Assembly: GCA_945888325.1 (NCBI GenBank) | Contig: CAMDAC010000008.1 | Span: 47,114 to 111,113 of the forward strand | Length of the DNA: 64,000 bases | Reading direction: 5' to 3' | From: Candidatus Sulfopaludibacter sp. SbA3 | Lineage (GTDB): Bacteria > Pseudomonadota > Alphaproteobacteria > Caulobacterales > Hyphomonadaceae | Part shown: positions 17,439-26,077 of the stretch, piece by piece | Layout: each line of letters opens with the position of its first letter | Position numbering within the stretch: position 1 is the first letter of the stretch | Position numbers and translations under genes: made by a program | The notes under the pieces: generated by a model | The model's input: only the letters and a program-made list of their open reading frames with translations | Told to the model about the DNA's origin: nothing | Database searches by the model: none

Positions 17439-17960
17439 CTACAGCGTTCTCGCCATCACGATATCGTCGAACAGCTTGGTGCCGACCTGAAACTGGCGTG
17501 TCCCGGCAAGGGTAAATCCGTGCCGCTTGTAGAAAGCCACGGCGCGGTGGTTGTCCTGGTAGGTGCCGAGCAGCAGGCGCGGGGCGCCGCGCAGGCGGGC
17601 ATCGTCAATGGACGCCAGCATCAACGCCTGCCCAATCCCGGCGCCGTGAAACCGCGAGAATGCGTAGATCCGCTTCAGTTCCACATCGCCATCCTGCAGC
17701 GTGATAGGCAGGTCCGGCGCGCAGTTCACGGCATAGCCGACCGGCGCGCCGGTCGCGGTGAACTCGGCGATCCAGACAGCGGCGGAAGGATCCGCCAGAT
17801 AAGTGTCATACACCGCGCGCGAATGCTGGCGCGTGCAGTGGGTGATCATGTCCGGGCCGTCGATGATCTCGGTATAGGATTCGAGAAACGTGGCCGCGCC
17901 GATATGGCTCAGGGCTTCGGCGTCGCTGGCCCCGGCGCGGCGGATGCGGAACTCAGACAT
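17439..17960 (-). CDS. GNAT family N-acetyltransferase
   Basis: A 173-residue acetyltransferase of the Gcn5-related fold. Motif A reads RFHGAGIGQALMLASI, and the C-terminal motif B is ALYKRHGF-like (AVAFYKRHGFTLAGTRQFQVG). The start at MSEFRIRRAG is chosen; an upstream frame extension lies inside the kinase gene. It overlaps the 3' end of the nadR-like gene by 8 bp, making it the last gene of the icd-pnuC-nadR string. The acceptor substrate is unknown. Confidence 0.88.
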   Translation of the reverse strand: MSEFRIRRAGASDAEALSHIGAATFLESYTEIIDGPDMITHCTRQHSRAVYDTYLADPSAAVWIAEFTATGAPVGYAVNCAPDLPITLQDGDVELKRIYAFSRFHGAGIGQALMLASIDDARLRGAPRLLLGTYQDNHRAVAFYKRHGFTLAGTRQFQVGTKLFDDIVMARTL

Positions 17961-18528
17961 GCGCAGCTCCGCGGCGCGCCAGCAGCGCATCGATGGCCGC
18001 AATGGCCTGCGCGAGCCGCGTGTCATAGGCCCCGGTGATCAGCACATAGGGCGTGCCGTTCGCGCGGATCAGCTCGAGGAAACGGGCGTGCATCCACTCG
18101 CGGATCTTCTCACCGTCGCGCACCCCGTCCTGCACAAAGGGAACGTCCGGGGGCGGAATGAGGTAGAGGTCAACGATGTCCCGCGCCCCGATGGCATCCA
18201 CCTCCGGGTGGCGTGTGCCTGCATAGCGCTCGAACCAGGTGGCGGTGGCAAACGCATTGGTGTCGCAGATCAGCACGCGGTTCGCGCGAGTGGCCGCCTC
18301 GTTTTCCCGGCTCTGCTGCACTTCGGCGATGTGGACAAATTCATCATCCGTCCAGGCCGGGATTTCTCCGGGCACGTCCTGTTCGGCAATCTTCTTTTCC
18401 CAGTGCTCGCGGCCATACTCGGCCACCCAGACTGTACCGTAATGTGCGGCGAGCTGCTCGCACAGCGTCGTCTTGCCCACGGACTCGGCGCCGATCAGGA
18501 CTACTCGAAAGATTGTGCGATCGGCCAT
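17953..18528 (-). CDS. NadR-type ribosylnicotinamide kinase
   Basis: A 191-residue P-loop protein with Walker A GAESVGKTT near the N-terminus. It matches the kinase domain of NadR, which phosphorylates nicotinamide riboside to NMN. The N-terminal repressor and adenylyltransferase domains of E. coli NadR are absent, so it is a stand-alone AAA_28-like kinase. The start MADRTIFRVV is taken; an earlier in-frame ATG at 18549 is possible. It overlaps the end of pnuC by 28 bp, and the pairing with the riboside transporter strongly supports a salvage role. Confidence 0.85.
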   Translation of the reverse strand: MADRTIFRVVLIGAESVGKTTLCEQLAAHYGTVWVAEYGREHWEKKIAEQDVPGEIPAWTDDEFVHIAEVQQSRENEAATRANRVLICDTNAFATATWFERYAGTRHPEVDAIGARDIVDLYLIPPPDVPFVQDGVRDGEKIREWMHARFLELIRANGTPYVLITGAYDTRLAQAIAAIDALLARRGAAHV

Positions 18529-19196
18529 GTTTTCACTGATTTCCGCCATGCCAGCAGCCCCATCACCGCCATGCACAGGAATACCCCGTAAAGCAGTGCG
18601 GTAAGGTTAAGGCCGCGCGAAATATAGAGGGGAACATAGATCACGTCGGCGACTATCCACAGGTGCCAGCATTCGAGCTTCTTGCGGCTTTGCAACCATT
18701 GCGCCGAAAGGCTGATGGATGTCGTCAGCGCGTCCCAGAATTTCGCCGCGCCGCCCAGCTTGCCGAGCAGCCACCAAAGGAAGGCCGTACACGCCGCGAT
18801 GAACACCGCGATGAAGGCCAGCTCGCGCTTCGAGGTGCGCTGCACCTGCAACTCGGTGCGGTTTTCGCCGCCGAACAGCCAGAGATACCAGCCGATCAGG
18901 TTCAGCGCGAAATAGACGACCTGCAAGCCGGAATCCGCATACAGACGGTATTCGTAGAAGATCCAGGCATAGGCCGCGACATTGAGCAGGCCGAGCGGGA
19001 AATTCCAGATGCTCTGGCGCACGACCAGCCAGACACAGATGACGCCGGTGACGAAGGCGCCGGCTTCCAGCGCGCTCGCCGCTTCGGTCGACCAGGCCGC
19101 CCAGGCGATGCCGATGGTGGCGAGCAGCAGCAGCCCCGGCACGCCCAGTTCAAGGAGGCGGTTTCCGGATGTGCGGGAAGGTTCGGTCTGCGTCAT
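18501..19196 (-). CDS. pnuC: Nicotinamide riboside transporter
   Basis: A 231-residue inner-membrane protein with about seven helices. Its motifs fit PnuC: VRQSIWNFPLGLLNVAAYAW, the NLIGWYLWLFGG segment and WHLWIVADVIYVPLYISRGL. PnuC mediates facilitated diffusion of nicotinamide riboside, trapped by phosphorylation. It lies 61 bp downstream of icd on the same strand and overlaps the kinase gene. No separate promoter was recognised. Confidence 0.95.
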   Translation of the reverse strand: MTQTEPSRTSGNRLLELGVPGLLLLATIGIAWAAWSTEAASALEAGAFVTGVICVWLVVRQSIWNFPLGLLNVAAYAWIFYEYRLYADSGLQVVYFALNLIGWYLWLFGGENRTELQVQRTSKRELAFIAVFIAACTAFLWWLLGKLGGAAKFWDALTTSISLSAQWLQSRKKLECWHLWIVADVIYVPLYISRGLNLTALLYGVFLCMAVMGLLAWRKSVKTWPIAQSFE

Positions 19197-19257
19197 CCGG
19201 TTGTCAGTTTGAGGGGCGGAAGGGGCCGGCCAGTCCGGCCAGCCCCGTCCGTCCGCC

Positions 19258-20475
19258 TCAGGCCTTGCCCATCGCGTCTTCGAAGTTCTGCGCCACCTTC
19301 TCGATGAAGCCTTCCGTGGTCAGATAATTCTGCTCGGGGCCAACGAGGAGGGCAAGGTCCTTCGTCATGAAGCCGGCTTCCACCGTCTTGACGATGGTCT
19401 CTTCCAGCGTACGGGCGAACTTGCGCACCTCCGGCGTGCCGTCCATCCGGCCGCGGTGGTCGAGACCCTGCGTCCAGGCATAGATCGAGGCGATGGAGTT
19501 GGTCGAGGTCGCCTCGCCCTTCTGCCAGTTGCGGTAGTGGCGGGTCACGGTGCCGTGCGCGGCTTCAGCTTCCACCGTGTTGCCATCCGGCGAGAGCAGC
19601 ACGGAAGTCATAAGGCCGAGCGAACCATAGCCCTGCGCCACGGTGTCGGATTGCACGTCGCCGTCATAGTTCTTGCACGCCCAGACATAGCCGCCGGACC
19701 ATTTCATGCACGCCGCCACCATGTCGTCGATCAGGCGGTGCTCATAGGTTCCCTTGAAGGCGGCGAACTTGTCCTTGAACTCGGTGTCGAACACTTCCTG
19801 GAAGATGTCCTTGAAGCGGCCGTCATAGGCTTTGAGGATCGTGTTCTTGGTGGAGAGGTACACCGGCCACTGGCGCTGCACGCCGTAGGTGAAGGTCGCG
19901 CGCGCAAAGTCGCGGATCGACTCGTCGAGGTTGTACATGCCCATCGCGATGCCGGCGGAGGGGAAGTCGAACACTTCCTTCTCGATCACCTTGCCGTCCT
20001 TGCCTTCGAATTTCATCGTCAGCTTGCCGGCGCCGGGCACCACGAAATCGGTCGCCTTGTACTGATCGCCGAACGCATGGCGGCCGATCACGACCGGCTT
20101 GGTCCAGCCGGGCACCAGACGCGGGATGTTGGAGATCACGATCGGCTCGCGGAACACCACGCCGCCAAGGATGTTGCGGATCGTGCCGTTGGGGCTCTTC
20201 CACATCTTCTTGAGGCCGAATTCCTCTACCCGCTGCTCGTCCGGCGTGATCGTCGCGCACTTCACGGCGACGCCGTATTTCTTCGTTGCCTCGGCCGAAT
20301 CGATGGTCACCTGGTCATCGGTGGCGTCGCGGTGCTGGATCGAGAGGTCGTAATACTTCAGGTCGATATCGAGATAGGGGTGGATCAGCTTGTCCTTGAT
20401 GACCTGCCAGATGATCCGGGTCATTTCGTCCCCGTCCATCTCCACAACCGGGTTTTTGACCTTGATCTTCGACAT
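19258..20475 (-). CDS. icd: NADP-dependent isocitrate dehydrogenase
   Basis: A 405-residue TCA-cycle enzyme of the homodimeric, mitochondrial-like type, as in most alphaproteobacteria (starts [19 protein letters not shown]). Substrate-site residues are in [13 protein letters not shown], and the metal-binding aspartates are in [10 protein letters not shown]. The [12 protein letters not shown] cofactor segment is typical of NADP use. It forms 2-oxoglutarate and NADPH. It heads a minus-strand string with the NAD-precursor salvage genes downstream. Confidence 0.98.
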   Translation of the reverse strand: MSKIKVKNPVVEMDGDEMTRIIWQVIKDKLIHPYLDIDLKYYDLSIQHRDATDDQVTIDSAEATKKYGVAVKCATITPDEQRVEEFGLKKMWKSPNGTIRNILGGVVFREPIVISNIPRLVPGWTKPVVIGRHAFGDQYKATDFVVPGAGKLTMKFEGKDGKVIEKEVFDFPSAGIAMGMYNLDESIRDFARATFTYGVQRQWPVYLSTKNTILKAYDGRFKDIFQEVFDTEFKDKFAAFKGTYEHRLIDDMVAACMKWSGGYVWACKNYDGDVQSDTVAQGYGSLGLMTSVLLSPDGNTVEAEAAHGTVTRHYRNWQKGEATSTNSIASIYAWTQGLDHRGRMDGTPEVRKFARTLEETIVKTVEAGFMTKDLALLVGPEQNYLTTEGFIEKVAQNFEDAMGKA

Positions 20476-20638
20476 GTTTTCGAATCCTTGCGCTGTAACG
20501 GAGTAGCGCGCGCTATAGCAGACGCCGGGCAGGCGTCAAAACGGGCAATCCGGCGCAGGATCGGCCCCCGTCCGCTTGACGCGGGCCGCCCCGCCAGACG
20601 ACAAGGCGGCAGGCCTTTCGGGGCGCGGAGACCGGCGC

Positions 20639-21334
20639 ATGCGCATGCTGAAAAACCTGGCGGTGACGCTGATCGGCTTCGGCTTCGTCGCCATGGGCAT
20701 CTTCATCCTCGCCACCGATAAGACCGGCGAAGACACGATGCTGGGCAGCATCGTCATCCTGTTCTTCGGGGCTGTCGGTCTCGTCGGCCTGATGGACCTG
20801 CTCCCCACCAGCCAGCCGAAGGCCCAGCCGGATGGACGCTACCTCGTCACTGCCTCGCGCCTGCGCACCCTCGTCTTCGCCTTTGGCGGCCTTGCCTTTG
20901 CCGCGGCCGGCGTCGTCATGCCGCTCAGCCTCTACCTGTCCGGCGAGTTTTCCATCAAGGCCCTGATCGGAGCCCTCGGCCTGCCGTTCGGCTTGGGGGT
21001 GCTGTGGTTTGCTCTGCGCCAGTCGGGCAAGTCCGGTCCGCTCTACATCCTCGATGCGGACGGCATCGAAAGCCGCACCGGCCTTGAATGGCGCCTCGCC
21101 TGGCGCGACATCGCGGGCATCGGCGTGGGCTCTGCCGGTCAGAACCGCTGGCTGATGTTTGAAACCTTCCCGCATGTGCCCGATCCGCCCGGCGCGATCG
21201 CCAGCATCAATCGCCGGTTCAACATGCCGCCCTATGCGCTCACCACCGGCACCAGCGGCGTCAATTTCGACGCGCTGGCCGATCTCGTCCACGCGCTTTG
21301 GAGCGCGCAGCATCCGCCCGCCGCGCCGGAATGA
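20639..21334 (+). CDS. Membrane protein of unknown function
   Basis: A 231-residue protein with four hydrophobic segments in its first 130 residues: VTLIGFGFVAMGIFIL, GSIVILFFGAVGLVGL, LAFAAAGVVMPLSLYL and LIGALGLPFGLGVLW. A cytoplasmic C-terminal domain follows (YILDADGIESRTGLEWRLAW), which looks like a small PH-like domain found in STM3941-type membrane proteins. The ATG at 20639 is preferred to an upstream frame extension lacking a ribosome site. Its stop overlaps the start of the methyltransferase gene (ATGA). No function can be named. Confidence 0.75.
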   Translation: MRMLKNLAVTLIGFGFVAMGIFILATDKTGEDTMLGSIVILFFGAVGLVGLMDLLPTSQPKAQPDGRYLVTASRLRTLVFAFGGLAFAAAGVVMPLSLYLSGEFSIKALIGALGLPFGLGVLWFALRQSGKSGPLYILDADGIESRTGLEWRLAWRDIAGIGVGSAGQNRWLMFETFPHVPDPPGAIASINRRFNMPPYALTTGTSGVNFDALADLVHALWSAQHPPAAPE

Positions 21335-22077
21335 ACCATTCACCCGCCATCCTCCTCCACACGCCCCAGCTCGGCGAGAACATCGGCGCCGCAGCGCGCG
21401 TGATGCTGAATTTCGGCCTCACCGACCTGCGCCTGATCGCCCCGCGCGACGGCTGGCCGAACCCCGCCGCCGACACCATGTCCGCCGGAGCGCTGGAGCA
21501 GGGCGTCACCGCCCGCGTCTTCGACACGCTTGAAGCCGCCATGACGGGCCTCACCTTCGCCGTCGCCACCACCGCCCGCCCTCGCGGCATCGAGAAACCG
21601 GTGCTGGACACGCCGCAAACCGTCGCCGCTCTCGCGGCCCATCCCGGCCAGGCCGGCGTCCTCTTCGGCGGCGAGAAATCCGGACTGCCGAACGAAGCCG
21701 TCGCCCTCTGCGATGCAATCCTCACCTATCCGGTGAACCCCGGCTTCGCCTCGTTGAACCTCGCCCAGGCCGTCGGCATCTTCTGCCACCAGTGGGGCGC
21801 GGGCGCCGGTCTAGGCGGCCGCTTCGAGGGCAAGAATGAAGGCGTCGGCGCCCCGGCCTCCCGCGAGGAGGTCATCGGCATGTTCGAACACTTCGAATCC
21901 GAACTCGACCGCGCCGGCTATTTCTACCCGCCCGAAAAAACCCCGGTCATCACCAACAACCTCCGCAACGCCCTGATCCGCGCCCAGTGGACCGAGCAGG
22001 AAGTCCGCACCTTCCGCGGCGCCATCAAGGCGCTCACCCTCGGCCGCGGCAAGGCCCGCGTGAAGCGCGAGGACTGA
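21331..22077 (+). CDS. SpoU/TrmJ-type RNA 2'-O-methyltransferase
   Basis: A 248-residue SPOUT-class enzyme using S-adenosylmethionine. Motif 1 is LGENIGAAARVMLNFGL, motif 2 LFGGEKSGLPNE and motif 3 NPGFASLNLAQAV, the order of the TrmH/TrmJ families. The C-terminal extension after the SPOUT domain is the TrmJ pattern; TrmJ methylates position 32 of tRNA. The start is translationally coupled to the preceding membrane protein gene. Confidence 0.9.
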   Translation: MNHSPAILLHTPQLGENIGAAARVMLNFGLTDLRLIAPRDGWPNPAADTMSAGALEQGVTARVFDTLEAAMTGLTFAVATTARPRGIEKPVLDTPQTVAALAAHPGQAGVLFGGEKSGLPNEAVALCDAILTYPVNPGFASLNLAQAVGIFCHQWGAGAGLGGRFEGKNEGVGAPASREEVIGMFEHFESELDRAGYFYPPEKTPVITNNLRNALIRAQWTEQEVRTFRGAIKALTLGRGKARVKRED

Positions 22078-22091
22078 CGACTCCCGAGGAA

Positions 22092-22113
22092 CCTTCCGTC
22101 CCCTGACGGAAGG
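22092..22113. repeat. Hairpin repeat downstream of trmJ-like gene
   Basis: 9-bp perfect stem CCTTCCGTC/GACGGAAGG with a CCCT loop and no T-run. It is one of several GC-rich stems in this 226-bp gap. Confidence 0.5.
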
Positions 22114-22164
22114 GAGATGGGGCATTACCCTCCATTCTCGATTCAACCAGCCGATCCACCGCTC

Positions 22165-22184
22165 ATCCCGGCGGAAGCCGGGAT
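22165..22184. repeat. ATCCCGGC palindrome
   Basis: Perfect 8-bp arms ATCCCGGC/GCCGGGAT around GGAA. This is a very common dispersed intergenic motif in proteobacterial genomes. Confidence 0.55.
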
Positions 22185-22240
22185 CCAGTGAGGCGGCTTT
22201 TCGCTTGTCTGAAGTGTGGATCGCGCTCAGCCCACATCCC

Positions 22241-22277
22241 AAAACAAAACCGCCGTCCCGGTTTCCCGAAACGGCGG
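22241..22277 (-). terminator. Intrinsic terminator of crotonase gene
   Basis: Outer stem CCGCCGT/ACGGCGG with an inner CGG/CCG pairing. On the minus strand it is followed by TTTTGTTTTG. It lies 27 bp past the stop codon. Confidence 0.8.
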
Positions 22278-22303
22278 CCCTGAATTCAAATTACGCGAAA
22301 AGC

Positions 22304-23068
22304 TTACTTGCCCTTCCAGACCGGCGCGCGTTTCTCGATGAAGGCTTTCGGGCCTTCGCGGTAGTCTTCGGTATTGATGATGCTGGCGAACGCGGTGCCC
22401 GAGGCTTTCCAGAGTTCGTCATCCGACTTGCTCGTCGCCTCAATGGCGACCGCGCGGCTGGCAGCGACGGCGAGCGGCGCATTGGCCGTGATGCGGGCCG
22501 CGAGTTTCATCGCCTCGTCCATCACCTGCGCTTCGGGCACAACCTTGTTGACCATGCCGAGCTCATAGGCGCGCTGCGAGGACAGCGGGTCGCCCGTCAG
22601 GATCACTTCCAGCGCGACAGCCTTGCCGATCACGCGCGGCAGGCGGAACAGGCCGCCCGCACCAGCGACCAGCGAGCGCTTCACTTCCGGCAGGCCAAAA
22701 TTCGTGTCGTCCGCCGCAATGATCATGTCGCAGGAAAGCGCCACTTCGGTGCCGCCCGCCAGCGCCGAGCCGGTGATCGCCGCGATGAGCGGCTTGGTGC
22801 GCTCGCGCCGGGCAATCCCGGCAAAGCCGCCCTTCTTGGTGGAGAGGGCGCCGCCATTGCCGGCGGAGATTTCTTTCAGGTCCGCGCCGGCGCAGAACGC
22901 CTTGCCGACGGCGGTCAGGATGCCGACCCAGACTTCCGGGTCCGATTCCATCTGGTCGAGCGCCGCTTCCATCGTTGCGGCCATCTCGCCATTGATGGCG
23001 TTGCGGGCCTCCGGACGGTTCATCGTGATGATCGCGACATTACCTTTTTTGACGTACTCGACGGGCAT
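22304..23068 (-). CDS. Enoyl-CoA hydratase/isomerase family protein
   Basis: A 254-residue crotonase-fold enzyme. The oxyanion-hole segments are AFCAGADLKEI and ITGSALAGGTEVALSCD, and acidic residues around FGLPEVKRSLVAGAGG occupy the catalytic positions of hydratases. The start ATG follows GAGGAGGA, a strong ribosome site; an upstream frame extension has no such site. It is divergent from a paired acyl-CoA dehydrogenase, so it most likely performs the hydration step after dehydrogenation in a lipid or steroid-like side-chain pathway. Confidence 0.93.
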   Translation of the reverse strand: MPVEYVKKGNVAIITMNRPEARNAINGEMAATMEAALDQMESDPEVWVGILTAVGKAFCAGADLKEISAGNGGALSTKKGGFAGIARRERTKPLIAAITGSALAGGTEVALSCDMIIAADDTNFGLPEVKRSLVAGAGGLFRLPRVIGKAVALEVILTGDPLSSQRAYELGMVNKVVPEAQVMDEAMKLAARITANAPLAVAASRAVAIEATSKSDDELWKASGTAFASIINTEDYREGPKAFIEKRAPVWKGK

Positions 23069-23176
23069 GGGGCATTCCTCCTCAGCGGTTTCTTTGAGGA
23101 GAGCTAAGAGCCCTTCCGCAACGTCGCGCAAGCACCCCTCTTGCCGGACGCAAGGTCAGGGGTTTCTAATGAGGGC

Positions 23177-24370
23177 ATGAAACTCGACCTTGATCCCGAA
23201 TACGAAGCCTTTCGCGCCGAAGTCTCCGAGACGCTCGCGAAAAACCGCCACCTGGCCCCCAAGTCCGAGGACAAGGGCTACAAGAACGCCCGGCGCATCG
23301 CCTGGCAGAAGCTGCTGATCGAGCACGGCCTCGCCGCGCGGACGATCCCGAAGGCCTATGGCGGCTATGGCGGCGAGCCGGACATCTTGAAGGCGCGCAT
23401 CATCGCCGAGGAATTTGCCCGCACCCGCACGCCCGGGCCGATGGCGGGGCAGGGCATCTCGATGCTCGTGCCGACGCTGCTGGAACTCGGCACCGAGGCG
23501 CAGAAACAGGCTTATATCCGCCCCACCATCGAAGGCGAAATGATCTGGTGCCAGGGCTATTCCGAACCTGGCGCAGGATCAGACCTCGCCGCGCTGCGCA
23601 CCTCGGCCGTGGAAGACGGCGATCACTACGTCATCAACGGCTCGAAGATCTGGACCTCGACCGCCAAGCAGGCCGACATGATCTTCTGCCTCGTGCGCAC
23701 CGACCCAACGGCGAAGAAACACGAGGGCATCACCTACATCACCTTCCCGATGTCGACGCCCGGCATCGAGGTGCGCCCGCTGGTCGACATGACCGGCAGC
23801 GCGAACTTCAACGAAGTCTTCTTCACGAACGTCCGTGTACCGAAGAGCGGCGTGATCGCGAAGCCGAATATCGGCTGGCAGGTCGCCAACGCGACGCTGA
23901 CCCACGAGCGCGGCATGCTCGGCGATCCAAACGCCACAAAAGCGCGCTTCCTCGAACTCGTCACTCTGATGAAAGACGAAAGCGTCAACGGCCAGCGCCT
24001 GATCGACAATCCGCACTTGCGCGACCGGCTGATGAAACTCCAGTCGGAAGTCTACGCCATGCAGGCCAACGGCCTTCGCATCACCACCAGCCGTTTGAAG
24101 GGCGAGCCGGCGGGCCTCGCCGGACTGATCGTCAAACTGAATGGCTGCGACCTCAACCACGAGATCGCCCGCCTTGCCATTGATGCGCTCGGCGAACTCG
24201 GCATCCTCTATGAGGACGGCGAACACCTGCGCGCCGATGGCAGCTGGCAGTGGCGCTACATGTACGACCTCGGCCTGATCATCGGCGGCGGCACCGCCCA
24301 GATCCAGAAGAACATCATCGCGGAACGCGGCCTCGACATGCCGCGCGAACCCAAGCTGGCGAAGGCGTAA
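23177..24370 (+). CDS. Acyl-CoA dehydrogenase, subunit 1 of a pair
   Basis: A 397-residue FAD-dependent acyl-CoA dehydrogenase with all three domains. The flavin-binding strand is YSEPGAGSDLAALRT, the middle barrel includes KIWTSTAKQADM, and the C-terminal helix domain ends GGGTAQIQKNIIAERGLDMPRE, typical of the family. The start MKLDLDPEYE has a GAGGG element upstream. A second, shorter dehydrogenase follows after 5 bp, an arrangement seen for heterotetrameric enzymes acting on sterol or other bulky acyl-CoAs. It passes electrons to ETF. Confidence 0.93.
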   Translation: MKLDLDPEYEAFRAEVSETLAKNRHLAPKSEDKGYKNARRIAWQKLLIEHGLAARTIPKAYGGYGGEPDILKARIIAEEFARTRTPGPMAGQGISMLVPTLLELGTEAQKQAYIRPTIEGEMIWCQGYSEPGAGSDLAALRTSAVEDGDHYVINGSKIWTSTAKQADMIFCLVRTDPTAKKHEGITYITFPMSTPGIEVRPLVDMTGSANFNEVFFTNVRVPKSGVIAKPNIGWQVANATLTHERGMLGDPNATKARFLELVTLMKDESVNGQRLIDNPHLRDRLMKLQSEVYAMQANGLRITTSRLKGEPAGLAGLIVKLNGCDLNHEIARLAIDALGELGILYEDGEHLRADGSWQWRYMYDLGLIIGGGTAQIQKNIIAERGLDMPREPKLAKA

Positions 24371-24375
24371 GGCAC

Positions 24376-25419
24376 ATGGAATTTGCACTCTCCGAAGACC
24401 AGCGCCTCCTGCAGGACAGCCTCAAGGGTGTCCTCGCCGGCGCCGCCTCACTCGACCAGATCCGCAAGATTGCCGTGGGCGATGCCGATGCCTCAAACGC
24501 GCTGGAAACCGCACTCGCCGATTTCGGCCTCGCCTCCCTGCTCGTGCCGGAAGACGCCGGCGGACTCGGTCTCGGCCTGCTCGACGCCTGCCTCGTGCAG
24601 GAAGCCCTCGGCTACCACATCGCCCCGTCAGCCTTTCTCGCCAACGCCCTCACAGCAACGGCCCTGGGATCGTACCCAGACCTGCTGAATCTGATCGCGG
24701 CCGGCGACGCAAAGTTCGGGCTGGCGGTGACGGAGATGACCTCTCGCCGCGATGGGGCAGGGTTGTCCCTCGCGAAGGGAAAGCTCTCCGGCAAGTCGCT
24801 GCTGGCGATGAATGTCGAAGGCGCCACGCACCTGCTCGTCGCCGATAATGACGCGCACCTGCATGTCGTCGAAGCGATAAAAGATGTCGTCCAGATGAGA
24901 ACGATTGATAAAACGCGTGCATTCCATGAGGTGAAATATGCGGGTTCAAAGCCCGTTGCGTCGCCGGAAACCGGTGACCGTTTCCTCGCCGTCGCCCGCC
25001 TCCTGATCGCCGCAGACACTCTCGGCGCGGCCCAGGCGATGATCGACAAGGCGGTCGCCTACGCTGCCGAACGCCAACAATTCGGCCGGGTGATTGGCTC
25101 CTTCCAGGCGGTCAAGCACATGTGCGCCGAAATGGCCGCCAAGCTCGAACCCGGCCGTGCATTGGTCTGGCACGCCGCCCACGCGCTCGACATCGGCGAC
25201 TCCGAAGGCCCGGTGATGGCGAACCTCGCGAAGTCCTACATGGCGGAGGCCGGCACCTTCATCGCCCGCACCTCCACCGAAGTGCACGGCGGCATGGGCT
25301 TCACCGATCTCGTCGGCCTGCACTACTGGTACAAGCGCATCGGCGTGAACCGCCAACTCTTCGGATCGCCCGAACAGGCACGCGAGACAGCCGCCGAACT
25401 GCAGGACTTGCTGGCTTAA
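24376..25419 (+). CDS. Acyl-CoA dehydrogenase, subunit 2 of a pair
   Basis: A 347-residue acyl-CoA dehydrogenase-like protein, shorter than its partner. The N-terminal helical domain starts MEFALSEDQRLLQDSL, and the middle domain is reduced. The C-terminal domain retains YAAERQQFGRVIGSFQAVKH and the late EVHGGMGFTDLVGLHYWYKR. The length and tandem placement fit the second subunit of an alpha2beta2 dehydrogenase that shares FAD sites between subunits. The start is 5 bp past the first subunit's stop. Confidence 0.9.
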   Translation: MEFALSEDQRLLQDSLKGVLAGAASLDQIRKIAVGDADASNALETALADFGLASLLVPEDAGGLGLGLLDACLVQEALGYHIAPSAFLANALTATALGSYPDLLNLIAAGDAKFGLAVTEMTSRRDGAGLSLAKGKLSGKSLLAMNVEGATHLLVADNDAHLHVVEAIKDVVQMRTIDKTRAFHEVKYAGSKPVASPETGDRFLAVARLLIAADTLGAAQAMIDKAVAYAAERQQFGRVIGSFQAVKHMCAEMAAKLEPGRALVWHAAHALDIGDSEGPVMANLAKSYMAEAGTFIARTSTEVHGGMGFTDLVGLHYWYKRIGVNRQLFGSPEQARETAAELQDLLA

Positions 25420-25522
25420 AAGCCTACACAACTAATCCGCGAAATTATACTTGATGCGTATTTTAACGTGTGAAAATGTTTCCGCGATATGCACACCTTG
25501 GTCGTGCTCGCGGAGACCTTTG

Positions 25523-26077
25523 ATGACTGAAGTCCGGATCGATTATGTAGGCCTTGCCCGGCGCGCGGCGGAGTTCGAATTCCGGCGCGCAAGCTATTCC
25601 GAACTGGAAGCCTGCCTGTCGCTCGCCGAGCGCCTGACCGGTCAGGCCATGGCCACGCCCGCCTCGATCCACTGGATCGACGGCCTGACCGGCATGGCCG
25701 GCTGGGTCACCGCCGATCCGGTCGACGGCGTCTTCATCACCGTACCCCTGAGCACCGAAGGCGTCGCAGCCGTGCGCGATGGCAGCTTCGTACCAGCATG
25801 GCCGTCGCTTGCGCATATCTGCTGCAAGGGCGAGGCCTGCGGGGGTGTCTATATCGGCGTCTATGCGGGCGCGACAAAGGAGTCCCGGCGCCGCGTGATG
25901 ATGGCGGCGGGGATCACCCGCATGGAGTTCTTTGCGCCGGTGCCCTGCTTTGCCCGCGGCGCGACAGAGGACGGCAAGCGCTCGATGGCCTCGCTCGGTT
26001 TCCACGCCATCGAAGGCGGATTGCCCGATCTCTGGGGACAGGATCCGCTGCCCATCTCGCAGGAACAGGCCGCATGA
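25523..26077 (+). CDS. GNAT-like protein of unknown function
   Basis: A 184-residue soluble protein. I do not recognise a named family. The C-terminal half (GVYIGVYAGATKESRRRVM, then EDGKRSMASLGFHAIEGG) has the look of a Gcn5-type acetyltransferase helix and final strand, but without a clear acetyl-CoA pyrophosphate loop. Three cysteines cluster in HICCKGEACGG. The chosen ATG opens MTEVRIDYVGLARRAAE. Its stop overlaps the next gene's start (ATGA). The 100 bp upstream are unusually AT-rich for the window, so this pair probably has its own promoter. Confidence 0.65.
   Translation: MTEVRIDYVGLARRAAEFEFRRASYSELEACLSLAERLTGQAMATPASIHWIDGLTGMAGWVTADPVDGVFITVPLSTEGVAAVRDGSFVPAWPSLAHICCKGEACGGVYIGVYAGATKESRRRVMMAAGITRMEFFAPVPCFARGATEDGKRSMASLGFHAIEGGLPDLWGQDPLPISQEQAA

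Noticed and set aside
19222..19246. GC-rich hairpin between icd and pnuC as a terminator
   Set aside because: One mismatch in the stem and no T-run on the minus strand, so read-through is likely.
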